DNA from: Terriglobia bacterium
Lineage (GTDB): Bacteria; Acidobacteriota; Terriglobia; UBA7540
Length of the DNA: 6,423 nucleotides
Assembly: GCA_030040515.1 (NCBI GenBank)
Contig: JASHTO010000199.1
Location: forward strand, 1-6,423
Direction: 5' to 3'
The notes beneath the pieces were generated by a model, which saw nothing but the letters and a program-made list of their open reading frames with translations, did not search any database and was not told the origin of the DNA. A program made the translations under genes and the position numbers. How positions within the stretch are numbered: position 1 is the first letter of the stretch; each line of letters begins with the position of its first letter. Shown piece after piece: positions 1-6,116 of this stretch.

Positions 1-1
1 G

Positions 2-1279
2 TTGCCCGGCATTGTGGGGCCGTCGCTTGCGATGCCCGATATTCACCAAGGTTACGGATTTCCAATCGGCGGCGTGGCAGCAACGGACCCGCACTGTGAC
101 GGAGTGATATCACCCGGCGGAGTGGGGTTTGATATCAATTGCGGCGTCCGCCTGCTGGGTAGTTCACTGAATCGCGGGGAGGTTCATGCCAAGATTCGCG
201 AACTCGTGAACCAGTTGTTCCGCGACATTCCCTCGGGAGCGGGCCGCGGCGGAAATATCCGAATTTCCTATTCGGACCTCGACGAGTTGCTTCGGGACGG
301 CGCGGCGTGGATGGTGGGGCACGGCTACGGCCACGCTGAAGACTTGACGCACTGCGAGGAGAATGGCGCAATCGAGGGCGCGGACGCGGCCGCGGTGAGC
401 GATCGAGCCAAGAAGCGGGGATTGCCCCAAGTCGGCACGCTCGGCTCCGGGAATCATTTTCTCGAAGTCCAGTACGTCGAGCAGGTCTTTGATCCGGGCC
501 GGGCTGAGCCGCTCGGCCTTTTTGCCGGCGAAGTTGTAGTGCTCATCCATTCCGGCTCGCGGGGATTGGGGCACCAGGTGTGCACGGATTATCTGCGCGA
601 AATGGGTCCCGCGATGCAACGCCATGGAATTGACCTGCCGGATCGCCAATTGGCGTGTGTACCTGTGAGGTCTGCGGAGGGACAAGCTTATCTTGGCGCC
701 ATGCGCGCCGCCGCGAATTTTGCCTGGGCCAACCGGCAGGGAATTACGCACTTCACACGCCAGGCGTTCAAGCGGATTTTCGGCGAGGAGGAGCTGCGCG
801 TCATCTACGACGTGTGTCACAACATCGCCAAGCTCGAACGCCATCAGGTGGAAGGCCGCGAGCGCGAGGTGATGGTTCACCGCAAGGGCGCCACGCGCGC
901 ATTTCCTCCGGGCCATCCTGATATCCCCGAGGTATATCGCCACGTGGGCCAACCCGTGCTCATTCCCGGCTCGATGGGAACGGCTTCATATGTTCTCGTG
1001 GGCGCTGAGGGTGCAATGCGGGAAAGTTTCGGAACCACCTGTCACGGCGCGGGCCGCGTGATGAGCCGCACGGCGGCCAAGAAATCACGTTTCGCCCAGG
1101 ATGCAAAGCAGCGCCTGGAAGACCTCGGCATCATTGTGCGCGCCGAAACCCGCGATGGAATTACGGAGGAAATCCCCGAGGCCTACAAGGACGTGGATGC
1201 GGTCATCGACGTGGTCCACAACGCCGGCTTGGCGCGACGGGTGGCGCGCCTGAAGCCGATGGGTGTGATTAAAGGTTGA
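2..1279 (+). CDS. rtcB: RtcB-family RNA ligase, 5'-truncated by window edge
   Basis: RtcB joins RNA 2',3'-cyclic phosphate or 3'-phosphate ends to 5'-OH ends, using GTP and Mn2+, in tRNA splicing or RNA repair in the cytoplasm. About 425 codons are visible. The first codon (TTG) is a leucine inside the conserved block LPGI...MPDIHQGYGFPIGG, not a start, so roughly the first 50 residues lie outside the window. Family motifs appear in order, numbered from that leucine: DINCG with the metal-binding Cys at 47, GSGNHFLEVQ near 148, HSGSRGLGHQ at 183, YDVCHN at 269, HRKGATRAFPPGHP at 293, GSMGTASY near 326, and CHGAGR at 347, whose His348 is the expected guanylylated residue. The C-terminus VARLKPMGVIKG is canonical. 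No intein, frameshift or lost catalytic residue is seen. It converges on bfr. Archease, often a partner, is not visible here. The family assignment is very secure; the substrate RNA is not known from sequence. Confidence 0.96.
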   Translation: MPGIVGPSLAMPDIHQGYGFPIGGVAATDPHCDGVISPGGVGFDINCGVRLLGSSLNRGEVHAKIRELVNQLFRDIPSGAGRGGNIRISYSDLDELLRDGAAWMVGHGYGHAEDLTHCEENGAIEGADAAAVSDRAKKRGLPQVGTLGSGNHFLEVQYVEQVFDPGRAEPLGLFAGEVVVLIHSGSRGLGHQVCTDYLREMGPAMQRHGIDLPDRQLACVPVRSAEGQAYLGAMRAAANFAWANRQGITHFTRQAFKRIFGEEELRVIYDVCHNIAKLERHQVEGREREVMVHRKGATRAFPPGHPDIPEVYRHVGQPVLIPGSMGTASYVLVGAEGAMRESFGTTCHGAGRVMSRTAAKKSRFAQDAKQRLEDLGIIVRAETRDGITEEIPEAYKDVDAVIDVVHNAGLARRVARLKPMGVIKG

Positions 1280-1394
1280 TCCGTGGCGAGGGGATTAACG
1301 GGCCGCCTGAGGATCCTTCGGCTGGGAAGGTGGGGGCGAAGCTTGCCGCCGTAGTTCGGTCGAAGGAGGATTGGTAATGACCCGTGGCGAGGTG
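1277..1394 (+). repeat. Imperfect 17-bp direct repeat pair
   Basis: TGATCCGTGGCGAGGGG at 1277-1293 and TGACCCGTGGCGAGGTG at 1378-1394 match at 15 of 17 positions and lie 101 bp apart. The first copy begins with the rtcB stop codon. The second spans the start of the toxin-gene fragment. It may mark a small duplication or recombination junction, or be chance similarity in GC-rich DNA. Confidence 0.35.
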
Positions 1395-1424
1395 TGGTGG
1401 GCTAAACTATACGGAACGACGTAA
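1377..1424 (+). pseudogene. Remnant of a MazF/PemK-type toxin gene (N-terminal codons only)
   Basis: A 15-codon reading frame encodes MTRGEVWWAKLYGTT and then TAA. Its first nine residues match the typical opening of the MazF/PemK (CcdB-fold) endoribonuclease toxins, M-[TK]-R-G-E-[VI]-W-W-[AV]. A strong Shine-Dalgarno AAGGAGGA at 1363-1370 sits 6 nt before the ATG. Full-length toxins are about 100-120 residues, so nearly the whole protein is missing. Similarity to the family is lost after codon 10, exactly where the inverted-repeat element at 1407-1490 begins, and no toxin-like continuation follows before bfr. The ATG overlaps a TAA (TAATG, 1375-1379) that closes an upstream open stretch reading ...VVRSKEDW. 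Such an overlap is the usual antitoxin-toxin junction, but I do not recognise that upstream peptide. Toxin activity is not expected. The motif match is short, so identity is probable rather than certain. Confidence 0.5.
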
Positions 1425-1490
1425 GTGTTTGCGTATTTGGCCGTAGCGGCGGTCTATGACCGCCGCTACAATTTGTGTCGCTCTGTATAG
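1407..1490. repeat. REP/MITE-like nested palindromic element
   Basis: Outer arms CTATACGGAACGAC (1407-1420) and GTCGCTCTGTATAG (1477-1490) are inverted repeats matching at 12 of 14 positions. They enclose a perfect hairpin at 1443-1469, placed off-centre: 22 nt on its left and 7 nt on its right. Two nested inverted repeats in under 100 bp, between the 3' ends of two convergent genes, is the usual form and location of bacterial REP-type or small non-autonomous elements. It carries no coding capacity. Its left edge coincides with loss of the toxin reading frame and its right edge lies 2 nt from the bfr stop codon. Confidence 0.6.
1443..1469. repeat. Perfect 12-bp hairpin inside the palindromic element
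   Basis: GTAGCGGCGGTC, loop TAT, GACCGCCGCTAC: twelve uninterrupted base pairs with a 3-nt loop. Neither strand has a run of T directly after the stem (plus strand continues ACAATTTGTG), so it is not a textbook intrinsic terminator. It could still slow polymerase or protect 3' ends of both converging transcripts, as REP hairpins do. Confidence 0.8.
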
Positions 1491-1492
1491 CA

Positions 1493-1957
1493 TCACACCT
1501 GCTGCGCCAGATAATTCTGAATTCCGATATTCTCGATCAGGCTGATCTGTTCCTCCAGAAAATCAACGTGCTCTTCTTCATCCGCCAGGATTACCTGAAG
1601 GATGTCGGCCGACGCATTGTCGCCGGCTTTGCGACAGGTGGCAATTGAGGAATTGTATTCGGCCACGGCATTCTTCTCGAGCGTCAGGTCGTTTTGAAAT
1701 TGTGATTTCACATCCTTACCCACAGCCAGCTTGGGCATGTCATTTAGATTGGGCATGCCTTCGAGAAAAAGAATACGCTCAATGAGCTTTTCCGCGTGTT
1801 TCATTTCATTGATGGCTTCTTTCTTGGTGTGCTCGCTGAGTTTCTTGTAACCCCACGTCTCGCACATTTCCGCGTGAATGAAGTACTGGCTGATGGCCCC
1901 CAATTCCTCTTTCAACATGTTGGCCAGAACGTCGATGACCTCGGACTTGCCTTTCAT
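1493..1957 (-). CDS. bfr: Bacterioferritin (haem-type)
   Basis: Bacterioferritin oxidises Fe2+ at a di-iron centre and stores it as a mineral inside a 24-subunit cytoplasmic shell, with haem bound between subunit pairs. The protein has 154 residues, the usual length, and aligns without gaps to E. coli Bfr through the ferroxidase residues. All ligands are present: Glu18, Glu51, His54, Glu94, Glu127 and His130, with Tyr25. Met52, the haem axial ligand, is also present, which separates it from ordinary ferritin. The block IERILFLEGMPNL and the end IQNYLAQQV are typical. The ATG is supported by a Shine-Dalgarno GGAAGGAG (minus strand, 1963-1970), 5 nt upstream. The gene has its own 147-nt upstream region, so it is probably a single transcription unit. 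No bacterioferritin-associated ferredoxin gene is adjacent. Identification is very secure. Confidence 0.97.
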   Translation of the reverse strand: MKGKSEVIDVLANMLKEELGAISQYFIHAEMCETWGYKKLSEHTKKEAINEMKHAEKLIERILFLEGMPNLNDMPKLAVGKDVKSQFQNDLTLEKNAVAEYNSSIATCRKAGDNASADILQVILADEEEHVDFLEEQISLIENIGIQNYLAQQV

Positions 1958-2004
1958 GGGTGCTCCTTCCTATTATCGGCTCGAAGTATTCAATCGAAAC
2001 AATA

Positions 2005-2033
2005 GAATTAAAGGTAAACCCGCGATTCGTCAA
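2005..2033 (-). promoter_or_regulatory. Candidate sigma70 promoter for bfr
   Basis: On the minus strand TTGACG (2028-2033) matches five of six -35 bases. The -10 is ambiguous: TTTAAT (2007-2012) matches five of six but with a short 15-bp spacer, while TAATTC (2005-2010) has an ideal 17-bp spacer but matches poorly. The leader would be about 40 nt. No convincing Fur box was found by eye. Confidence 0.4.
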
Positions 2034-2046
2034 GTAGTTTGCTGCA

Positions 2047-2079
2047 GAGCCGATCTGTCTGCCGAAGGGCAATCGGCTC
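2047..2079. terminator. Imperfect hairpin between the SpeE-like gene and bfr
   Basis: Arms GAGCCGAT (2047-2054) and ATCGGCTC (2072-2079) pair perfectly. Inside, TGCC (2060-2063) and GGCA (2068-2071) form a second short stem around a 4-nt loop, leaving a 5-nt bulge on one side. It lies 25 nt beyond the stop codon of the 832-residue gene and just upstream of the candidate bfr promoter. It has no T-run, so it may be a weak or factor-assisted terminator for the upstream operon, or an operator. Confidence 0.35.
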
Positions 2080-2104
2080 GGCCCCAGCGTCAAAGAAGAC
2101 GGAG

Positions 2105-4603
2105 TCAGATCGATGCCAACGCATTCCCACTCGCAGTTTGGATAGGTGCGGAATTTCGCTTCGCCCGCCACCACGGTTGAAGGAAGCAAATCCAGGCAAT
2201 GGCGTAGCATGCTACTCCCGTCCAGAATGCCGCCGAGATCCCCGCGTACACTGAGATCACCACCGCAAGCACGGAAGCGCAAACGGAAGTGCCTCCATTG
2301 ATGCCCCAGAGCCACGGTGTGAGGCTCGAGTTATTCCCGGTGGCGGCCTTCATCCCCAATGGAAAAGGCATTCCCATCAGAAACCCCAAGGGAAAGAGAA
2401 TTACTATACCTACTAAAATCCGAACAGGAGTGGTGGAACTCTCGAAACTCACCAGCGCGCTTCGGGTCATGACGTCAAAAACACACAACGTGCCTACGAG
2501 CACCCCGAGTCGAAGTGCGCCCTGGCGTTGCAAGTTGGAATTGCCAGCCCCTTGCGTCGCGTAACTTCCCAGCCCACTCGAAAGTAGCAGCGTGAACAGG
2601 ACAACTGAAAGTGCGTAGGTGGGATGACCAAGAAAAATCATCAGTCGCTGCATCTGTGAGACTTCGATAAGCATGAAGCCCATGCCAATGGCGGCGAAAT
2701 AGAGCACGCTCGGCCAGATACCAGACTGTGAATTTCCGCCCCCCGTCATTGCCAGGGGTAGAACGATACAGAAGCCGGTAAGGCCGGTTATGATCAGGAG
2801 CATTGTTCCTAACAAATGCGCCGCGTCGGTGACTTCATTAATGGATCGCGTGAGCGGAGCGGCCCGAAACAAATCCCCAATCTTTCCCATTTGGAAAAAA
2901 AACGGCTGATTATCTGTTGGCGGACTGACATTCGACCGGACCCGAGCCGCAACATTCCGGAGATTACGGCCCGAGGCGAGGTCGGCAAAAGTGGGGTCGG
3001 CTGCGGTACGCGGGCTGAGGACAATGATAAATTTCATTTGGCGGGCAACCGTCTCGATTTTGTCGATATCCGTTTCGGAGAATGGAGTCATGCTTACCAG
3101 CATCGTGGCTGCGCCGCCCAGGAATCGTGAGCCTTCGCGCCTCCAGGCATTTCGCACGAGAATGATGTGCGCGCGTGGGTTTGAAACGCCCAACCCCACG
3201 AGCGAGGTCGCGGCTAGGGCGGTGAGGCGATAAGTTTCCTGCGGGTGGCCGGGAACAAACCATCTGGAGAAGGAAATCGCGCCGCTCGGAGAGAGCCGCG
3301 AGAGAAATAATTTCCACGCCTCAACCGTGTAGAGTCCGTTTTCGGTCAAGGCAAATGCGCCTGCTGCCGTCGCCGCCCAGGTGTCGATGAACGAGGCCTG
3401 AATGATGTCGAATTTATCGTGCGAGCGAGCGAGGTAGCTCCGACCCTCGTCATTGATAAATTTAACGCGAGGGTTTCGATCGAGGTGCCCGGTGAATTCA
3501 CCGAATTTCCCGTTCAATGTGGCGATGATGTCCTGGTTCATCTCCACAGCTTCAACGGAGGGTTGATCAAAGGCCAGCGCCGCGAGAATGTCCCTCCCGC
3601 CTCCGGCGCCGATGATCAAGACATGCGAGTCCGGGCGAATGTAATGAACAATTTCCTTCACATCGCACTTCAGGTAGTCGACAGTTCTGAAATCACCTGC
3701 AAATGCCGTCAAAGTGGTTTCCGCGTCGGCATCGATGGTCAAGGGAAGGGCGTGGACCGCGGTGTTGGCCGGGTACGTTGGGCTCGTACCCTCATCCACG
3801 GGGCAAATCGGTATGTCCGGATCTCCCAGGACGCAAATGCGGGAGAAGGAGTTCCACTTTTCATAGACATGCACACCCTCAAGTCCTCCCTTCACCCAGA
3901 TCAAATCCAGGAGCGCGCGACCCCTACTTGCAGCAAAACCGTTGGCCGCGACAAAGATTGCTAGGATCGCGCTGGCAAATACGGTGCTTCTGAAACACTT
4001 TTCGTGGTGATCACGGAGTTGCACTATCATCGACGAAAGTGCGGCAAGCAACGCGGCAACAAATACCGCACCCAGGCCATTGGCAAATTTGAAGACTCCG
4101 ATCAGAATCACACATCCAAGGGCCGCCCCAGCGAGGTCAGCCGCATAAAGGCTGCTTACCTGGCGTGGAAATTTTGTAAGTGCGAGGCAGACGCAGATGC
4201 CGCTATAGACGAAGGCCGTGGACAATGAAGCGAAGGTCAGGGTCATCGACGCTACGCCGCGAAGCGAGCTCTCCGCATAAAAAGGAACAAATAAGTGAGT
4301 GAGGGTTCCCAGGATCATCCAGAGTGAAAAGAGCAGTCCGCTGCGCCCCATCAATCGCGGGGCATCCTCCGCGGCAGAATAGGCCGGGTGCAGATACACC
4401 ACAATTCCGCCGACGGTCATTCCGAACATGGCGATGGAAATTGCCATGAAGGCAAAGTGGTAAAACAGCGTGACACTGAAGATGCGCGTCAGGAGGATTT
4501 CGTACATAAGAGTGGCGAGGCTAATTCCGAACACTCCGGCATAGATTGAAGGACCGGCGCGGTTCTCCGAAGAAGGAAAGGTGCTGAGGATTTGATTGCC
4601 CAA
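2105..4603 (-). CDS. Large polytopic membrane protein with spermidine-synthase-like SAM-binding domain
   Basis: 832 residues. Hydrophobic segments lie near 18-42, 46-70, 88-108, 116-142, 151-175, 177-195 and 206-225. A soluble domain spans about 230-590. Further membrane segments lie near 598-618, 628-648, 655-682, 698-714, 727-750 and 765-808. The middle resembles the Rossmann fold of spermidine synthase: VLIIGAGGGRD at 328-338 binds the nucleoside, Glu354 is in the ribose-binding position, and DEGRSYL follows at 385. Compared by eye with E. coli SpeE, the catalytic Asp of the SDCTD motif is replaced by Ser404, though Asp407 is kept. IDTWAATAAGAFALTENGLYT (406-426) and PPTDNQPFFF (561-570) are intact signatures of this membrane-bound subgroup, so the change looks family-wide, not decay. 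Whether it makes polyamines is doubtful; the reaction is unknown. The start is TTG at 4601-4603, 5 nt after the stop of the HAMP gene, with no clear ribosome binding site. The first ATG (codon 33) would cut the first membrane helix, so coupled translation from TTG is favoured. Confidence 0.85.
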   Translation of the reverse strand: MGNQILSTFPSSENRAGPSIYAGVFGISLATLMYEILLTRIFSVTLFYHFAFMAISIAMFGMTVGGIVVYLHPAYSAAEDAPRLMGRSGLLFSLWMILGTLTHLFVPFYAESSLRGVASMTLTFASLSTAFVYSGICVCLALTKFPRQVSSLYAADLAGAALGCVILIGVFKFANGLGAVFVAALLAALSSMIVQLRDHHEKCFRSTVFASAILAIFVAANGFAASRGRALLDLIWVKGGLEGVHVYEKWNSFSRICVLGDPDIPICPVDEGTSPTYPANTAVHALPLTIDADAETTLTAFAGDFRTVDYLKCDVKEIVHYIRPDSHVLIIGAGGGRDILAALAFDQPSVEAVEMNQDIIATLNGKFGEFTGHLDRNPRVKFINDEGRSYLARSHDKFDIIQASFIDTWAATAAGAFALTENGLYTVEAWKLFLSRLSPSGAISFSRWFVPGHPQETYRLTALAATSLVGLGVSNPRAHIILVRNAWRREGSRFLGGAATMLVSMTPFSETDIDKIETVARQMKFIIVLSPRTAADPTFADLASGRNLRNVAARVRSNVSPPTDNQPFFFQMGKIGDLFRAAPLTRSINEVTDAAHLLGTMLLIITGLTGFCIVLPLAMTGGGNSQSGIWPSVLYFAAIGMGFMLIEVSQMQRLMIFLGHPTYALSVVLFTLLLSSGLGSYATQGAGNSNLQRQGALRLGVLVGTLCVFDVMTRSALVSFESSTTPVRILVGIVILFPLGFLMGMPFPLGMKAATGNNSSLTPWLWGINGGTSVCASVLAVVISVYAGISAAFWTGVACYAIAWICFLQPWWRAKRNSAPIQTASGNALASI

Positions 4604-4608
4604 AGGTG

Positions 4609-5592
4609 CTAAGTTTTGGTCTCGTTGTTGTGTTTCTCGCGCACATGGGCGAGCAACTTGCGAATACTCGCAGCGAGTTCAACGACCTCGCCCTGGCCCT
4701 TCACGTCAAACATAATTTCGTAGTTTCCCGCCGAAGCGTGGTCAACCGCCTGTTTGAGGTCCGTCAGCGGCCTGACCACCTGGCGGGGCAGCGTAAAGCT
4801 GATCCAAATGCTCACCAGCACTGTGAGGGCGGAAACGATGCCGCCGATCACCTCGGCGCGAATTAGCAAACCGCGCGCTCGTTGGTGGTCTGTCTGAACG
4901 CGCTGCCAGCTCCGGCCTTCGAGTTCGGTCGAGAGGTTGACGATCCTCTGGCTGGATGTGGCCATCTCCTGCGAGGCCAGCCGAATCTGTGGATCGTTCT
5001 CTTCCAATTTGGCCGCCACCTCCGCATCAAAGGACCCAATGCGGGCGCGCAGCATATCGATCAAGGTCGCGCGGCTTTCATGCCCGGAATTGCGCAGCAC
5101 ATCGTCCAGGTCCTTTTGGTATGTCCGCACCACCTCGCGAAGGCTTTCCACGGGCGGTATGTTGCTCCGCCCCAGCCGCACCACCGCGCGATTAAAGCTG
5201 ATGCGGTAAATGGAAATCTGCTCCTCCAGCTCATCCAGAGTAGGGGTTTCCTCCGGCTGCAACGTGCGGCAAGTCTGAATGATGGTTTCGAGCTGTTGGA
5301 GGGATTCGCGATTGTGCGCGATGTCATCCGGGTCGTGCAGCAGGAAGTAGCTGGTTTCCGCGCGCCGGGCGTCCAGCATATCAATCGACGCGCGTTCGGC
5401 GTTCGTGGCCACGGGCGCATCGATGCTGACGATGCGGTCCACGATTGAGGCCATCGCGAACAGGTAGTAAACCGCCAGAAAAATGACCGGAACGAGAATC
5501 AGGCGCACCAGCGCCAGGCTGACCGCCACCCGGCGGCGGAGGGAAAATCCCTGGAGAAATACGATGAGGGCTCTCGGGGAACGCCAAACCAT
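4609..5592 (-). CDS. Membrane-anchored four-helix-bundle sensor with HAMP domain, no output domain
   Basis: 327 residues. A short basic N-terminus precedes a membrane helix at about 23-49. A periplasmic, mostly helical region spans about 50-245, a second membrane helix about 247-268, and a HAMP domain about 267-320, with the landmark Pro of VVRPLTDL at 275 and the GEVVELAASIRKLL segment with Glu302. The periplasmic stretch DARRAETSYFLLHDPDD at 74-90 resembles the RRxExxFLL helix of four-helix-bundle or HBM sensor domains of chemoreceptors and histidine kinases. The protein ends seven residues after HAMP: no kinase, methyl-accepting, cyclase or phosphatase domain follows, and the next gene does not supply one. 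The ATG has an AAGGGAA (minus strand, 5601-5607) 8 nt upstream. It is first in an operon with the spermidine-synthase-like gene. It may pass a periplasmic signal to a separate partner, possibly that membrane protein, or be a receptor that lost its effector. The domain call is firm; the role is inference. Confidence 0.85.
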   Translation of the reverse strand: MVWRSPRALIVFLQGFSLRRRVAVSLALVRLILVPVIFLAVYYLFAMASIVDRIVSIDAPVATNAERASIDMLDARRAETSYFLLHDPDDIAHNRESLQQLETIIQTCRTLQPEETPTLDELEEQISIYRISFNRAVVRLGRSNIPPVESLREVVRTYQKDLDDVLRNSGHESRATLIDMLRARIGSFDAEVAAKLEENDPQIRLASQEMATSSQRIVNLSTELEGRSWQRVQTDHQRARGLLIRAEVIGGIVSALTVLVSIWISFTLPRQVVRPLTDLKQAVDHASAGNYEIMFDVKGQGEVVELAASIRKLLAHVREKHNNETKT

Positions 5593-5728
5593 ATTTTGCT
5601 TTCCCTTGCAGAGAGGAGGCGGGCACCCTGCTCAGGCGAACGATCGATGACGGCGAAATCTTACCTCAAATTCTCCCAAACGCGGTACGAAATCGAAAAC
5701 GAATGGAACTCCTCGCCCCCCCCAATCG

Positions 5729-5734
5729 TATAAT
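5729..5734 (+). promoter_or_regulatory. Perfect -10 box (TATAAT) of the pspC-like gene, with C8 run upstream
   Basis: TATAAT is an exact sigma70 -10 hexamer. No good -35 is found at 16-18 bp (5706-5711 reads GAACTC). An uninterrupted run of eight C (5716-5723) fills the spacer, ending 5 nt before the box. Transcription would begin near 5741, giving a leader of about 28 nt to the ATG at 5769. The missing -35 suggests activator dependence. Confidence 0.55.
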
Positions 5735-5755
5735 GGGCAGTGGTGATTCGCGGAT

Positions 5756-5764
5756 GGGAGGAGG
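5756..5764 (+). promoter_or_regulatory. Ribosome binding site deciding the PspC start
   Basis: GGGAGGAGG lies 4 nt before the ATG at 5769. It selects this start over an in-frame ATG at 5703, which has no such site and lies upstream of the TATAAT box, so it would fall outside the transcript. Confidence 0.8.
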
Positions 5765-5768
5765 AAGC

Positions 5769-6104
5769 ATGTATTGCCCTCAATGTGGAAAGGAATACGC
5801 CGAGCGGGTGAATTTTTGCTGCCATTGCGGCACGGCCCTGGCAACGCCGGTACCCGTACCGCGCAAGAAGCTCATGCGATCGCGCAAGGACCATAAGATC
5901 GCCGGCGTCTGCGGAGGATTCGCTGAATATCTTGGATTGGATTCGACACTGGTGAGAATAATCTGGCTGACGATGACGGTCTTCGCCGGTTCGGGAGTCC
6001 TCGGCTATGTCATCGCATGGGTCGTCATGCCGGAAGAGCCGCTGTCGCAGGCTGCCATGGACGCGCCGGGCTCGGTTGTGCCCCAGCCCGCGGGAAACCG
6101 CTAA
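5769..6104 (+). CDS. Zinc-ribbon PspC-domain membrane protein
   Basis: 111 residues from the chosen start MYCPQCGKEY. An N-terminal zinc ribbon uses two CxxC pairs, Cys3/Cys6 and Cys17/Cys20. A proline-rich linker (25-34) leads to a PspC domain at about 35-91. That domain contains the hallmark IAGVCGGFAEYLGLDSTLVRI (44-64) and one membrane helix at about 64-87, ending WVVMPEE. PspC proteins are inner-membrane components of envelope (phage-shock) stress responses. Many bacteria carry stand-alone PspC proteins like this one with no pspA nearby, and none is seen here, so its regulator cannot be named. The C-terminal tail of about 20 residues is low-complexity, rich in Ala, Pro and Gly. The gene diverges from the HAMP operon and converges on the M16 gene, with a 12-nt gap between stop codons and no obvious terminator. 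Family assignment is firm; the exact role is not. Confidence 0.93.
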   Translation: MYCPQCGKEYAERVNFCCHCGTALATPVPVPRKKLMRSRKDHKIAGVCGGFAEYLGLDSTLVRIIWLTMTVFAGSGVLGYVIAWVVMPEEPLSQAAMDAPGSVVPQPAGNR

Positions 6105-6116
6105 ACCGCGCGTTGC

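Noticed and set aside
164..952. 262-codon open frame on the minus strand
   Set aside because: It lies entirely antisense to rtcB, whose frame carries every family motif. The antisense protein shows no recognisable domain and is a product of GC-rich codon structure.
1302..1322. GCCG...CGGC inverted repeat after the rtcB stop, around the palindrome AGGATCCT
   Set aside because: The two parts do not stack into one stable stem and no T-run follows, so it is not called a terminator.
1443..1469. Intrinsic terminator for rtcB or bfr
   Set aside because: The stem is excellent, but neither strand has a T-run after it. It fits better as the core of a REP-like element.
1806..2315. 169-codon open frame on the minus strand
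   Set aside because: It overlaps the 5' half of bfr, the intergenic promoter region and the 3' end of the SpeE-like gene in another frame, with no motif of its own.
3419..3964. 181-codon open frame on the plus strand
   Set aside because: Shadow of the SAM-binding domain on the opposite strand; no ribosome binding site or domain.
4882..5448. 188-codon open frame on the plus strand
   Set aside because: Antisense to the HAMP protein gene, which has clear membrane helices and a HAMP domain.
5703..5768. N-terminal extension of 22 codons on the PspC protein
   Set aside because: The ATG at 5703 has no ribosome binding site and lies upstream of the TATAAT box. The strong GGGAGGAGG precedes the ATG at 5769, where the zinc ribbon begins.
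5632..5894. 70- and 77-codon minus-strand frames near the pspC-like promoter
   Set aside because: They cross the promoter and the zinc-ribbon coding region in antisense and resemble no protein I know.
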